Assembly (NCBI GenBank): GCA_963772675.1
Contig: CAVYYF010000005.1
Location: 1,054,001 to 1,118,000, forward strand
DNA length: 64,000 nt
Reading direction: 5' to 3'
Source of the DNA: JAKAGZ01 sp963772675
GTDB lineage: Bacteria; Bacteroidota; Ignavibacteria; Ignavibacteriales; Ignavibacteriaceae
Part shown: one piece after another, positions 1-10,146 of the stretch
Layout: every line of letters begins with the position of its first letter
Position numbering within the stretch: position 1 is the first letter of the stretch
The notes under the pieces: generated by a model
Seen by the model: only the letters and a program-made list of their open reading frames with translations
The model's database searches: none
What the model was told of the DNA's origin: nothing
Program-made: the position numbers and the translations under genes

Positions 1-963
1 AATGCCGAGACTGTGTTTCTTAATCTTATTAAAGGAACCGGAATTAAAGGTCTTGCAGGCATCCCTTATCAGAGAGAAAATATTATTCGTCCGCTGCTGA
101 TACTTACTAAAAATGAAATCCTGAGTTATCTTAATGAAAATAAGATCCTTTTCAGAATTGATGCATCGAATTTTGAATCGGATTATGACCGGAATTATAT
201 TCGTAACGAAATTTTCCCGTTGATCAGGGAAAAACTAAACGCTTCATTTGAAGTGAAAATCCTGAACACTTCATCCCTGGTGAGAAGTTTTTCAAATCAG
301 CTTGATAAAATAATTGCTGCTGCTGTGGATGAAGTCTCATATTTCAGCAAAGGAAAGTTAAAGTTGTCTCTTCCCGGATTAAAGAAGTATGATTCTGAAT
401 TTTCAGGTGATATATTTAAGAGAGCGATTGAAAACAATTTTGACGTCAGCCTTAATTACAAAAACCTCAATGATATAAACTTTCTGATAAACGCTCAGAC
501 AGGAGATCAAATTAACCTGAATAAAAACCTGGTCGCATTGAGAGAAAGAAATGAAATCCTTTTTTTCAGACCTGAAAAGGTAAAGGATTACAAAGAAGTT
601 GAAATTAAAACAGGTCAGACCGTTAAATTGAATTCTAAAAAATTGTTGATCGTTAACGGAATAGAAAAACCGTTGAAATTTTCATCAAACCGAAACAGGG
701 AATATATTACTGCTGATAAAATTGATGAAAAGTTTTTGGTCAGGAAATGGAAATCAGGCGACAGGTTTTATCCAATAGGGATGAAGGGAACAAAAAAGCT
801 CTCTGACTTTTTAAATGAAGAGAAAATTAATTCTTTTGATAAAAAAAATCAGCTTGTGCTTACAAACAAAGGAAAGATAGTCTGGGTTGTTGGCCTAAGG
901 CTGGATGAAAGATTTAAAGTAACAAACAGAACAAACAGGATTATAGAATTATGCCTGAAATAG
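1..963 (+). CDS. tilS: tRNA(Ile)-lysidine synthase, C-terminal part (5' end outside window)
   Basis: TilS attaches lysine to C34 of tRNA-Ile2 so that it reads AUA. The frame is open from base 1; it starts with residues NAETVFLNLIKGTG, which match the conserved segment after the PP-loop domain (usual form DQAET..RLxRGTG), followed by the IRPLL..K.EI..Y segment and the D.SN....Y.RN.IR motif near residues 57-70. The C-terminal half contains the substrate-binding/TilS_C region ending ...VGLRLDERFKVT. The ATP-binding SGGxDS motif must lie upstream of the window. The 3' end overlaps the next gene by 13 bases, so the two are probably cotranscribed, a tilS-hpt-ftsH order that is common in bacteria. 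Confidence 0.9.
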   Translation, partial: NAETVFLNLIKGTGIKGLAGIPYQRENIIRPLLILTKNEILSYLNENKILFRIDASNFESDYDRNYIRNEIFPLIREKLNASFEVKILNTSSLVRSFSNQLDKIIAAAVDEVSYFSKGKLKLSLPGLKKYDSEFSGDIFKRAIENNFDVSLNYKNLNDINFLINAQTGDQINLNKNLVALRERNEILFFRPEKVKDYKEVEIKTGQTVKLNSKKLLIVNGIEKPLKFSSNRNREYITADKIDEKFLVRKWKSGDRFYPIGMKGTKKLSDFLNEEKINSFDKKNQLVLTNKGKIVWVVGLRLDERFKVTNRTNRIIELCLK

Positions 964-1514
964 TAAAAAATGAAGCCGGTCATATAGTGGTCGGAAAGGA
1001 AGTTTTCGTTCCGTTCCTTGAAGAAAAGAAAATTCAGTCAAGAATAAAAGAACTTGGCAAACAGATATCGAAGGATTACAAGGGCAAAGTGCCGGTATTC
1101 ATCGGAGTTTTGAACGGGTCATTTATTTTTCTCTCTGATCTGATTAAAAATGTAAATATCGATTGTGAAATTGACTTTTTCAAACTCTCAAGCTATGGTG
1201 ATGAAAAGATCTCATCAGGAAAAGTAAAATTGCTGAAAGAACTGAATTGTGATGTAAACGGAAGAGACATAATTATTGTCGAAGATATAGTTGATTCGGG
1301 GCTTTCGATCAAATTTATAGAGGAGCTTATGATGCATCATAAACCTGCCAGTTTGAAGGTTTGTTCGCTGCTTGTAAAGCCCGATAGTCTTAGATATAAT
1401 GTAAAAATTCATTATATTGGCTTCGATATTCCGAGTAAATTTGTGATTGGTTACGGGCTGGATTACGCTCAAAAGTACAGAAATCTAAGCTCTATTTATG
1501 TATTAAGTGAATAA
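951..1514 (+). CDS. hpt: Hypoxanthine phosphoribosyltransferase
   Basis: Salvage enzyme converting hypoxanthine (or guanine) and PRPP to IMP (GMP) in the cytoplasm. The 187-residue length is normal. The PRPP-binding motif IVEDIVDSG is at residues 109-117, the pyrophosphate-loop LNGSFIF at 54-60, the VKPDSL purine-side segment at about 142-147, and the family C-terminal FVIGYGLDYAQKYRN near 164-178. It starts inside the end of tilS and its end overlaps the possible GTG start of ftsH, which supports one operon. Identification is firm from the motifs; base specificity cannot be read. Confidence 0.93.
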   Translation: MPEIVKNEAGHIVVGKEVFVPFLEEKKIQSRIKELGKQISKDYKGKVPVFIGVLNGSFIFLSDLIKNVNIDCEIDFFKLSSYGDEKISSGKVKLLKELNCDVNGRDIIIVEDIVDSGLSIKFIEELMMHHKPASLKVCSLLVKPDSLRYNVKIHYIGFDIPSKFVIGYGLDYAQKYRNLSSIYVLSE

Positions 1515-1533
1515 TGGAGAATTGATAAAAGGA

Positions 1534-3630
1534 ATGAAGTTTTTTAATAAAATATTGTTAATGGCTGAGAATAATAACAACGGGAATGGAACGGGAAAAA
1601 AGCCGAATCCGCCTTCAAAGGGCGGCGGACCGAATAAACCTGAGGATAATTTTGACTGGTCGAAAATAATTAAGCTTGTTTTTGGATGGGGCGCAGTTGT
1701 GGTTGCTGCTGTTATTGTTATGCAGCTTATGAAGACCGGAACTACCAATTATGTTGATGTTCAATATAATCAATACGAAAGATTATTGGATCAGGATAAA
1801 ATTGCATCAGCAAAAATTATAAAATCAGACGTAAATGATTATTACTTCAAAGCTGATCTAAAAAGTGAAGAAGAAATAAAGGTAGGAGGTAAAAGTCAAA
1901 AAGTTAAAAACATTTCTGTTTACCTCCCGGAACCAATTATAAAAGACCAGGAAGCTGTCTGGCAAAAAAAGGGAATTGATTATTCATTCGAAAAAGACTC
2001 AAACGAATGGATGAATATTTTGCTGGGATTCCTTCCCTGGATATTGATTATCGGAGTATGGATTCTAATAATGAGAAAAATGCAGGGGCAGGGAGGCGGT
2101 TCACGTGGAATTTTTTCATTTGGCAAAAGTAAAGCAAAATTAATTTCACAATCCGGAACAAAGATAACGTTCAGAGATGTTGCGGGAGCCGACGAAGCAA
2201 AACTTGAACTGCAGGAAATTATTGAGTTTCTTAAAGAGCCAACGAAATTTCAAAAGCTTGGTGGAAAAATTCCTAGGGGTGTTTTACTTTTAGGGCCTCC
2301 GGGAACAGGTAAAACTCTTCTCGCCAGGGCAGTTGCAGGTGAAGCAGGCGTTCCCTTCTTTTCGATAAGCGGTGCAGACTTTGTTGAAATGTTTGTCGGA
2401 GTCGGTGCGAGCCGTGTGCGAGATCTTTTTGAGCAGGGAAAGAAAAACGCACCGTGTATAATTTTTATCGATGAGATTGATGCAGTAGGACGTCACAGGG
2501 GCGCGGGTCTTGGCGGCGGACACGATGAAAGAGAGCAGACTTTAAATCAGCTGCTCGTTGAAATGGATGGGTTTGAACAGAACAGCGGAGTAATAATAAT
2601 TGCAGCTACTAACCGTCCTGATGTGCTTGATCCTGCGTTACTAAGACCAGGAAGATTTGACAGGCAGGTAGTTGTTGATCGTCCCGATGTTAAAGGAAGA
2701 GAAGGTGTTCTAAAGGTTCACACTAGAAATATTCCGCTTGATATTGATGTTGATCTTGAGGTTCTCGCAAAGGGAACTCCGGGACTTGCAGGAGCTGAGC
2801 TTGCTAATCTTGTAAATGAAGCTGCCTTGCTTGCTGCAAGAAAGAACAAGAAGAAAGTTCAAATGATTGATTTTGAAGAAGCAAAAGATAAAGTAATGAT
2901 GGGAATGGAAAGAAAAAGTCTCATCATAACTGAGGATGAAAAGAAAACTACTGCATACCATGAAATTGGCCACGTGCTTGTAGCAAGAATGATTCCTGAA
3001 GCTGACCCTGTTCACAAAGTTACAATTATTCCACGAGGCAGGGCGCTTGGCGTTACAAGTTATCTTCCAATTGACGAGAAACATACATATTCAAAAGAAT
3101 ATCTTGAAGCCGTTATTACTTATGCATTGGGAGGAAGAGCTGCTGAGAAAATAATTTTTAACCATTACACGACAGGTGCCGGAAATGATATTGAAAAAGC
3201 AACAGGCATCGCGAGGAAAATGGTTTGTGAATGGGGAATGAGTGATAAGCTTGGACCTTTGAATTATGGCGCGAAGGAAGAAGAAATTTTCCTCGGCAGA
3301 GAGATTCAAAGACATAAAGACTATAGCGAAAAAACTGCAGAAGAAATCGATGAAGAAATCAGGAAGATAGTCGGCACGTCAATGCGCAGGGCCGAAAAAA
3401 TCCTGCACGATAATATGGAATTATTGCACAAGCTTTCTAAAGAACTTCTCGAAAGAGAAAGTCTTGATTCATCAGAAATAGATATCATTATCAATGGTGG
3501 CGATTTACCAGCTTATAGCAAAGATAATGGTAATGGGGTTGATGAAGCGGGTGAAAAAATGCCTGAACACGTAAAAAAATTATTGAATCAACGTAAAAAA
3601 GAGTCAGCTCCTAAAGATGACTCCAACTGA
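1534..3630 (+). CDS. ftsH: ATP-dependent zinc metalloprotease FtsH
   Basis: Membrane-anchored AAA+ protease that degrades misfolded membrane proteins and short-lived regulators. Counting from a possible GTG at 1507: a hydrophilic N-tail, a first membrane helix at about 55-78, a periplasmic domain, a second helix at about 173-189, Walker A GPPGTGKT at about 264-271, Walker B IIFIDEIDAVG, the second region of homology (ATNRPDVLDPALLRPGRFD), and zinc motif HEIGH at 485-489 with the downstream Asp ligand in GAGNDIEKAT. Three starts are possible: GTG 1507 (overlaps hpt), ATG 1534, and ATG 1561 (MAENNNNGNG). I chose 1534, which has a purine-rich AAAAGGA immediately upstream and GGAG 15 bases away, but 1561 is a real alternative. 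The long Asn/Gly-rich N-tail is typical of this phylum. Confidence 0.95.
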   Translation: MKFFNKILLMAENNNNGNGTGKKPNPPSKGGGPNKPEDNFDWSKIIKLVFGWGAVVVAAVIVMQLMKTGTTNYVDVQYNQYERLLDQDKIASAKIIKSDVNDYYFKADLKSEEEIKVGGKSQKVKNISVYLPEPIIKDQEAVWQKKGIDYSFEKDSNEWMNILLGFLPWILIIGVWILIMRKMQGQGGGSRGIFSFGKSKAKLISQSGTKITFRDVAGADEAKLELQEIIEFLKEPTKFQKLGGKIPRGVLLLGPPGTGKTLLARAVAGEAGVPFFSISGADFVEMFVGVGASRVRDLFEQGKKNAPCIIFIDEIDAVGRHRGAGLGGGHDEREQTLNQLLVEMDGFEQNSGVIIIAATNRPDVLDPALLRPGRFDRQVVVDRPDVKGREGVLKVHTRNIPLDIDVDLEVLAKGTPGLAGAELANLVNEAALLAARKNKKKVQMIDFEEAKDKVMMGMERKSLIITEDEKKTTAYHEIGHVLVARMIPEADPVHKVTIIPRGRALGVTSYLPIDEKHTYSKEYLEAVITYALGGRAAEKIIFNHYTTGAGNDIEKATGIARKMVCEWGMSDKLGPLNYGAKEEEIFLGREIQRHKDYSEKTAEEIDEEIRKIVGTSMRRAEKILHDNMELLHKLSKELLERESLDSSEIDIIINGGDLPAYSKDNGNGVDEAGEKMPEHVKKLLNQRKKESAPKDDSN

Positions 3631-4285
3631 CCATGCAACAATTCATTACAGAGATGAAATAGTAAGAAAACTAATTCATCTCTGTTCATTATCTATTCCG
3701 ATTGTTTATTATTTTATTTCCCGAACCGACGCAATTATCATTCTCAGTATAGTTACTTTTTTTGTACTGGCGATTGATTTGCTTCGCTATTTTTCAACTG
3801 GTTTTGGAAAAATATTTTATTCAATATTCGGTATCTTGTTACGCAAGCACGAACTGGATCAGGAAAAAAAGAATTTAAATGGTGCAACATATGTACTGAT
3901 TTCAGCTTTGGTTTGTGTTATACTTTTCCCCAAAGTATTTTTTGTAACAGCATTTAGCATTCTTATAATCAGTGATTCAATGGCAGCACTGGTTGGTAGA
4001 AAATTCGGAAATCACAAATTTTTGTCTAAATCATTAGAGGGAACATTAGCTTTTTTTATAAGTGCAAGCATTGTAGTGCTTTTCACCCCCAAGGTTGAAG
4101 GGCTTTTTCTTGAATATCTGATAGGTTTTATTGCTGCTGCTGTTGCGGCGATAGTTGAAAATATTTCACACGGATGGATGGACGATAATCTGGCAATTCC
4201 CGTTTCAATTGGAATTTCAATGTGGGCTTTGTATCTTTTATTATTACCGCATTTACAACTCATACTGCCAAACGTACCGAGGTAA
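3617..4285 (+). CDS. Membrane CTP-dependent polyprenol/dolichol-kinase-like protein (COG0170 type)
   Basis: A 222-residue polytopic membrane protein with about six to seven hydrophobic helices. The conserved signature of the dolichol kinase/phytol kinase/diacylglycerol kinase family is present: RKLIHL near residue 17, SDSMAALVGRKFG at 119-131 (the D-S-x-A-x-x-x-G-x-x-x-G CTP-binding segment) and KSLEGT at 138-143. The family transfers a phosphate from CTP to a membrane lipid alcohol; the substrate here is not known. It overlaps the end of ftsH by 14 bases and is followed two bases later by a lipoprotein gene, so it belongs to the same transcription unit. A phosphatidate cytidylyltransferase label is sometimes given to this family and is the main alternative. 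Confidence 0.75.
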   Translation: MTPTDHATIHYRDEIVRKLIHLCSLSIPIVYYFISRTDAIIILSIVTFFVLAIDLLRYFSTGFGKIFYSIFGILLRKHELDQEKKNLNGATYVLISALVCVILFPKVFFVTAFSILIISDSMAALVGRKFGNHKFLSKSLEGTLAFFISASIVVLFTPKVEGLFLEYLIGFIAAAVAAIVENISHGWMDDNLAIPVSIGISMWALYLLLLPHLQLILPNVPR

Positions 4286-4287
4286 AC

Positions 4288-5376
4288 ATGAAAAAAATTT
4301 TTATACTAATCTCAGTTTTTCTTACGGGATTTATTTTTAATTCCTGTAGTTCATTGAAACCCGCCCGGGGACCTGAAGATGAGATATATGTGGTAGCCGA
4401 TTCTACTGAATATCAGGCTTTAAGTTCTGTAATGGACTCAACATTTGAAAAGATTATTAATACTCCACAGCCTGAAAAGATTTTTACTATTAAAAGAATT
4501 TCTGTGAACCAGCTTAATAGGTTTAAAAACAGGAAAAACATTATTTTTGTTGCCCCGCTTAATTCTAAATCAGAAACATCGAAGTATATTAATACAGTCA
4601 TCGATTCGACTGTACGAAGTAAAATTATGACAGACAGTAACACAATTATCAGGAAATATAATCTATGGGCAAAAGATCAACTTGCGATGGTTTTAACTGC
4701 GCCAGATATGAATAGTTTAATTTCAAAAATTTCAAGAAATGCCGGGGACCTTTTATATTCATTTCAAAAAATTTCCGATAAAAGATTATTTCAAAGCCTA
4801 TATAATGCACACTTCGAACAAAAGAAGGTTGAAGGGAAACTTTTAAAAGATTACGGCTGGATAATTTATGTACAGGCAGATTTTAAAGTTGCAAGGAATG
4901 ATTCGGTAGATCAGTTTGTCTGGCTGCGACGTTCACCAGGCAGCGATATGGAAAGGTGGATTTTTATTCACTGGATTGATAATGCTTCACCAGTATACCT
5001 GAATCCTGATTCAGTCAAGGCAATCAGGAACAGGATGACGAAAAAATATTACCAGACTGCTTATGACAGCGGTTATGTTGTTATTGCACAGGATTATTAT
5101 ACAACCAGTGAAGTAAACTTCAACGGCCGATACGCACTTCTTACGCAAGGATTGTGGGATCTAAATATAAAAGGGATGGGCGGACCTTTCGTTAACTATA
5201 CTTTTTATGATGAAAAAACTCATCGCATATATATGCTGGATGGCTCAGTCTATGCACCAAAATATTATAAGCGAAATTTAATTCAGCAAATGGATGTAAC
5301 GCTTCAATCATTTATGACCGAAGCGCAATTAAAACCTGACCGGAAAGAAGACCTGCTCGATGCTGCGGGTAATTGA
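4288..5376 (+). CDS. DUF4837 family lipoprotein
   Basis: A 362-residue exported lipoprotein. The ATG at 4288 gives a signal peptide MKKIFILISVFLTGFIFNSC with the lipobox Cys at residue 20; the longer frame beginning at 4222 runs through the previous gene and lacks a signal, so I rejected it. The mid and C-terminal sequence (WLRRSPGSDMERWIFIHW, RYALLTQGLWDLNIKGMGGPF) matches my memory of DUF4837, a family found in Bacteroidota lipoproteins of unknown function. It ends four bases before the convergent DUF2723 gene. No enzymatic motif was seen. Confidence 0.75.
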   Translation: MKKIFILISVFLTGFIFNSCSSLKPARGPEDEIYVVADSTEYQALSSVMDSTFEKIINTPQPEKIFTIKRISVNQLNRFKNRKNIIFVAPLNSKSETSKYINTVIDSTVRSKIMTDSNTIIRKYNLWAKDQLAMVLTAPDMNSLISKISRNAGDLLYSFQKISDKRLFQSLYNAHFEQKKVEGKLLKDYGWIIYVQADFKVARNDSVDQFVWLRRSPGSDMERWIFIHWIDNASPVYLNPDSVKAIRNRMTKKYYQTAYDSGYVVIAQDYYTTSEVNFNGRYALLTQGLWDLNIKGMGGPFVNYTFYDEKTHRIYMLDGSVYAPKYYKRNLIQQMDVTLQSFMTEAQLKPDRKEDLLDAAGN

Positions 5377-5379
5377 TTC

Positions 5380-7323
5380 TTATTTACTTAACACATCAAT
5401 AAGTTGTTTTGGTAAAGTGTAATCGGGAAGAGAAGTAATAATTTTGTTTATATAAAGTTTTGCCCTGTCTATTTTATCAAATTGCATTTCATAAAGCGCT
5501 CTTCTTGCAAGCATACCACCTACAAAATTCTCTATCATTTTTACATAAGTGCCTCTGTGTTCAGGTAACCTGAGCTCAAAATCAGGATCGGCGGCAGGGA
5601 TGTAGTGTTTTTGATTTGTGACTTTAAACAGAAAAAGATCAGGTACGATTGTATAACCCGCAGGTAGTTTGAATTCGCCTTTCTGCATTTCGTTTTCAAA
5701 AAGTTCGGGGCCAATATAACAACTGACTTTATCGATATTAGATGAAATCAGTTTTGTCATTACAGCTTCGTAAGCATATTCTATTACACTAGGATTAAAA
5801 TTTTCATCTCTTTCAAATGGAGCGACTGCCGTTAAAAAATTATTTACTTCGGTTTTCATTCCCGATAATAATTGAGGATGATCTGTCTGAAGCTGGTGAT
5901 AGTACCACGAACGTCTCAGTAATTCTTTATCAACTACTTTTACATCTTTTCTAAAGCCTTCAACGAGTTGAAAATAATAAGCCGACGAAACAAAGTAATC
6001 CCACTGGTAGCTCAGTATTACTGAATTTTTATCTGTGCTTTTGATAAGTGCTTTTGTATAGTCTTTAAAAGCATAATTGTCACACTGATTAACATCAGGA
6101 TAAGTAATATAAAAATGTGCTAATAAGATAGTAGCTATCAGTGACAAAGATAGTTTTAAAGAAATTTTTGAGAATTCAAGATATTTAAATAATTTTAATA
6201 CGCCAAAAACCGCAAAAAATGAAAGTGATATATATGCTAACAAAAAATATGAGTCGATATCATGAATATCATAATTGATTGAATATAAGACAGTCGTTAA
6301 AAACGTGATTAGGAAAAAAGTGAATATTTTTTTAGAATACCTGAATGAGCTGAACAAACCAAGCACTATAAAGATTAATCCAAATGTGAATTCCAGGGGT
6401 AATTCATTTATAAAATGGCTTAATTGTTTCTCAGCAGATGCGGTTGATGAAAACAGCCATACCTGGTATTGTTTACCTGAAACGTGTCTAAGAAATTTTT
6501 CGAGATCAATAGGATTTCCCCAATTCAACATCGGGTTTTGTGAAGCCCTGATCGGGAGATAAGAATATATTAGAATCAGGAGCGGAACGAAGACCAACAG
6601 CATCCATCCAATTTGTATTAAACTTTTTTTGTTGAATCCATATTTACTGAAATAAAGATAAGCAGCACCTGGCAAAATCAGGATTGTTGTCATATGGTTT
6701 GAAAAGCACAGTGCAAGAGATATAGCAAACAGCATCCAGGTTGATCTAAGAAATCTTTCATTTTCTGCCGGTTTGTGGAAAGAACTTTTTAATAAAAAGA
6801 ATATTGTTGTTGTTATTAAAAAAACATGAAGAGAATAAACTTCTACAGAAGTGCTCTGCATCCAGAAAGTTTTGCTGAATGCAAGGATCAGTCCTCCCGC
6901 AACAGATACAAGTATCTTTTTATCTTCTGAAATAATATTATTATTTATTTTGTCACTGATGACTTTTGCTTTTTTCTTTTTGGAGGTCTTTAATTCAGAA
7001 GGTTTTGAATTAGAAGCGCTAGAATTATCCAGTAAATATTTTGAAGTATAAACAAATATCCAGACAGCTAAAGCACACCACCCTGCAGCCAATATATTTA
7101 GTTGATAAATTTTTGTAAAAGAGAGTGGTAGCAAAGAGAAAATGTAACCTACAATAGTAAAAAGGGGGTAACCTGTAGGATGCGCAATTCCCATGGTCGC
7201 CTGTACAGTCGCAAGCTCACCGGAATCAATTTCAACAACTGAAGGAGCAAGAGTAATCAGGTAAATTACAAATACAAATATAGCAGTGAGTAAAGCAAAG
7301 TGCTTTTTTGCAAAACGTATCAT
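5380..7323 (-). CDS. DUF2723 family polytopic membrane protein (GT-C-like)
   Basis: A 647-residue membrane protein with roughly ten to twelve hydrophobic helices and a soluble C-terminal part. The N-terminal signature LAPSVVEIDSGELATVQATM followed by GIAHPTGYPLF (residues about 26-56) is the DUF2723 hallmark, with the acidic residue pair of GT-C glycosyltransferases in the first loop. Related proteins are thought to glycosylate exported proteins or lipids; substrate and donor cannot be read here. Its ATG overlaps the stop of glnE by four bases (translational coupling). The C-terminal 200 residues carry a soluble domain (YYHQLQTDHPQLL...), typical of long members. Confidence 0.8.
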   Translation of the reverse strand: MIRFAKKHFALLTAIFVFVIYLITLAPSVVEIDSGELATVQATMGIAHPTGYPLFTIVGYIFSLLPLSFTKIYQLNILAAGWCALAVWIFVYTSKYLLDNSSASNSKPSELKTSKKKKAKVISDKINNNIISEDKKILVSVAGGLILAFSKTFWMQSTSVEVYSLHVFLITTTIFFLLKSSFHKPAENERFLRSTWMLFAISLALCFSNHMTTILILPGAAYLYFSKYGFNKKSLIQIGWMLLVFVPLLILIYSYLPIRASQNPMLNWGNPIDLEKFLRHVSGKQYQVWLFSSTASAEKQLSHFINELPLEFTFGLIFIVLGLFSSFRYSKKIFTFFLITFLTTVLYSINYDIHDIDSYFLLAYISLSFFAVFGVLKLFKYLEFSKISLKLSLSLIATILLAHFYITYPDVNQCDNYAFKDYTKALIKSTDKNSVILSYQWDYFVSSAYYFQLVEGFRKDVKVVDKELLRRSWYYHQLQTDHPQLLSGMKTEVNNFLTAVAPFERDENFNPSVIEYAYEAVMTKLISSNIDKVSCYIGPELFENEMQKGEFKLPAGYTIVPDLFLFKVTNQKHYIPAADPDFELRLPEHRGTYVKMIENFVGGMLARRALYEMQFDKIDRAKLYINKIITSLPDYTLPKQLIDVLSK

Positions 7324-10136
7324 TTTTCTTTAAGGAGAATCTCAAATAGTGTATGATTTAATTTAGTTATTTTTGATAAATGATTTTTGAGAACTGAATG
7401 TGAGCCCAATTCCAGGAATGTGAGAACCCTGTTCAGCGTACCAGATTCTAATATGATCTGTGAATTGCTCACATTAAATATGTTTTGATTGGCGAGCTCA
7501 AGTTTTTTCAAAAAATAGTAGCCTTCAATCAAATTATCTTTTCTTGTACTGATGCTTTTATTCACATTAGATAACTTCACAATAATCTGTTCATCTCTTT
7601 CCCCTTTTAATAAGAAATAATATTTATGATTAGAAAGCATCAAATACTGAAGAATAAATTCTATATCTGTAATCCCTCCACGGCTTTTTTTTATATTAAA
7701 TATTTCTGTTAAGCCGGAAAGATCCGGAGGGTATAATTTATTTCTCATTTCCAGTATATTTTTCTTTAATATTTTCTTGTCCAGATTAGCAATGTCTCTT
7801 CTTATTGCTCTCGAAAATTTATTAAACAAATTTCTATTTCCACTTACCATATTCAGCTTGCAAAATGCCTGAAATTCCCAGGTACGGGCTCTTTTTGAAA
7901 GATATTTTTTATATGAGTCAAACTCCCAGACAAGCTGACTACTTGTGCCTTCGGGCCTTAACCGGCAGTCAACATCAAAGGGTAAAAATTCTTTCTTTAG
8001 TTTCAGTAGAAAAGTTTGGAACTCTTTTCCAATGTTATTTGATTTGTCCGATTTCTCAACTACAAAAATTAAATCAATGTCAGAGGCAAAACTCATTTCC
8101 CCCGATCCGAAGCTGCCCAGCGCAGCAATAAAATAATTTTTATTTTCTACCTTAAGAGACGTATCTGATAAATATTTGATTTTTCCGACGAAGAAGCTTT
8201 TTAATAATGATGAAATTTTTTTAGGACCTATTATTTTTAGTGTGAAGAGACATAATAAATGGAAAAGAAAAGTCCTAGTATTTAGATTCCCTAACATTTC
8301 TGCATTAAGTTTCTCGAATATTTTTTTAGTAATAAAATATTCTCTCAGGTCCTCATCCTCCGCAAAAAGGTCTACTGATTTCTGAGAATATTCACAAATG
8401 GTCAGGAAGGCATCAAAAAATTTTTGATCCATAAATTCGGTATACCACATTGAAGGGAAAGATACATTTCGTATTATCCGGGTAAAATTCTCTAGTATTA
8501 TATCAGGATATTTTGAATCGGCCATATAGTCGAATAAATGACCTTCGATGGCAATAAAAGCTAATGTAGTCTTCTTATCGAATTGCTTTTGGTCGAGTAA
8601 GCCTCTGCCTGTTCTCAAATAGCTTAGATTTTTTTCCGCTTTTATTTTGTTCCTAAAAACTAGCCTGGCCTCATGTTTTTCTTCATCCTTTTTCTCCTTA
8701 CTGCCGACAATTGAATTATAAATGTCCAAAACTGAATTTCTGTAGGAAGCAACTTTTTTTTGAAAAGCCTCGGGGCTATTAAATCCTAAAAAATAGCTGA
8801 GGTTATTAAGTATTGTCCCTTCGTGTGGAATTGTATGTGTTTGTGTATCGTTCATTAATTGGAGATAATGTTCAACTTTTCTGTAAAAAGTATATGCTTC
8901 AATAAATACGACGGATTCTTTTTCCGTGAGCAGATTCTTTTCTTTTAATTTACAAATTGCGTCCAGAGTGTTGGGGGTTCTGATTTCCTGAAACCGCCCT
9001 CCATTTAGTAATTGTAGAGCCTGTACCGAGAATTCAATATTCCTTATACCACCCGATGCAAGCTTTATGTTTTCTTCATCTTTCAGTTTTTTTTCAATCG
9101 CGTATTTTAGCTTTTTAATCTGTTCAAGCGGGGAAACTGAAAAAGAGCCGGGATAAATGAAATGAGAAAGATAATTTGAAAATTTACTGAAAAGATTTTC
9201 ATTCCCACAGATAAAATCAGTTTTAATAAGCATCTGTCGCTCCCAATCTTCGCCCCTGCTTTCGTAATAATTGATATAACTATTATAAGTGTTACAAAGC
9301 GGAGAGTTTTTACCGTCCGGTCGCAACCGGAAATCTACCCGGTATATATAACCAGTATTTGTAATTGACGCGGCTGATTCTATAAATAGTAAAATAACTT
9401 CAGTTAGAAATTCTTGATAGTTTATTTTATCTGTTACTCTTGTGTTCTTGTCATAAAAGATTATCAGGTCAATGTCAGAACTGTAATTTAATTCGTTTCC
9501 ACCGAGCTTACCTAATGCTATAAGGCAATACTTTCTGTTTAGTTTCCTGACCTGGTATTTATTTAATATCTCTTTATAGCAAGTATTAAATAAAGTTGAG
9601 GCAATACTTTTTGCAAGTACAGAAAGTTCTTCGGTTATTGTCTTTAAATCTTCGACCTTTAATATATCTCTTAAACCTATTCTAAGTATTTCCTTCCTTT
9701 TAATAGCCCGTAGTGCATTTAATTTTGCCTTCAGAGAATTATATTGAAGTAGGGTATTTTCGAGTGATTTCGAAAAACTATTTAACTCTAATTTTAATTT
9801 GAGTGTCGAAGGGTTGACTATCCAATAAAAATATTCGGGATCTCTTATGAGAATATCAGTCAGGTAATTACTGTTAGCAGAAATCGCAATTATAATTTCA
9901 ACATAGTGTGGGTATTGCAGGCATTCTTCAAGGAAAGCTCTTTTATTATACATTCCATTTATTATCCTTAAAAGATTTGCCTCTGAAGAATCGGGGAAGT
10001 TAAATTTATTTATTTCCTCTTCCAGAAGATGAAATATTTTATCCAGTTGATCTGGAGTAAAATAACCGCCAGATATTCCCAGAATATCGGTAATAAAAAT
10101 TTTAGAAACTTTGCTATTTTGTTTTTTTGAATTCAA
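7320..10136 (-). CDS. glnE: Bifunctional glutamine synthetase adenylyltransferase/deadenylase
   Basis: Controls glutamine synthetase by adding or removing AMP according to PII and glutamine signals. The 938-residue length fits the bifunctional enzyme. Two nucleotidyltransferase domains are visible: the adenylyl-removing one with GKLGGNELNYSSDIDLI at 209-225, and the adenylyl-transferring one with GSFGSGEMSFASDIDLIFV near 675-693, each with the D-x-D metal ligands. In the second, the usual GKxGG appears as GSFGS. Each is followed by an arginine-rich VDxRLRP motif (VDFRLRPDGKNS near 274; VDCRLRPEGTSS near 720). It sits ten bases downstream of lptG and is coupled to the DUF2723 gene. Confidence 0.92.
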   Translation of the reverse strand: MNSKKQNSKVSKIFITDILGISGGYFTPDQLDKIFHLLEEEINKFNFPDSSEANLLRIINGMYNKRAFLEECLQYPHYVEIIIAISANSNYLTDILIRDPEYFYWIVNPSTLKLKLELNSFSKSLENTLLQYNSLKAKLNALRAIKRKEILRIGLRDILKVEDLKTITEELSVLAKSIASTLFNTCYKEILNKYQVRKLNRKYCLIALGKLGGNELNYSSDIDLIIFYDKNTRVTDKINYQEFLTEVILLFIESAASITNTGYIYRVDFRLRPDGKNSPLCNTYNSYINYYESRGEDWERQMLIKTDFICGNENLFSKFSNYLSHFIYPGSFSVSPLEQIKKLKYAIEKKLKDEENIKLASGGIRNIEFSVQALQLLNGGRFQEIRTPNTLDAICKLKEKNLLTEKESVVFIEAYTFYRKVEHYLQLMNDTQTHTIPHEGTILNNLSYFLGFNSPEAFQKKVASYRNSVLDIYNSIVGSKEKKDEEKHEARLVFRNKIKAEKNLSYLRTGRGLLDQKQFDKKTTLAFIAIEGHLFDYMADSKYPDIILENFTRIIRNVSFPSMWYTEFMDQKFFDAFLTICEYSQKSVDLFAEDEDLREYFITKKIFEKLNAEMLGNLNTRTFLFHLLCLFTLKIIGPKKISSLLKSFFVGKIKYLSDTSLKVENKNYFIAALGSFGSGEMSFASDIDLIFVVEKSDKSNNIGKEFQTFLLKLKKEFLPFDVDCRLRPEGTSSQLVWEFDSYKKYLSKRARTWEFQAFCKLNMVSGNRNLFNKFSRAIRRDIANLDKKILKKNILEMRNKLYPPDLSGLTEIFNIKKSRGGITDIEFILQYLMLSNHKYYFLLKGERDEQIIVKLSNVNKSISTRKDNLIEGYYFLKKLELANQNIFNVSNSQIILESGTLNRVLTFLELGSHSVLKNHLSKITKLNHTLFEILLKEK

Positions 10137-10146
10137 TCTTAAAGGA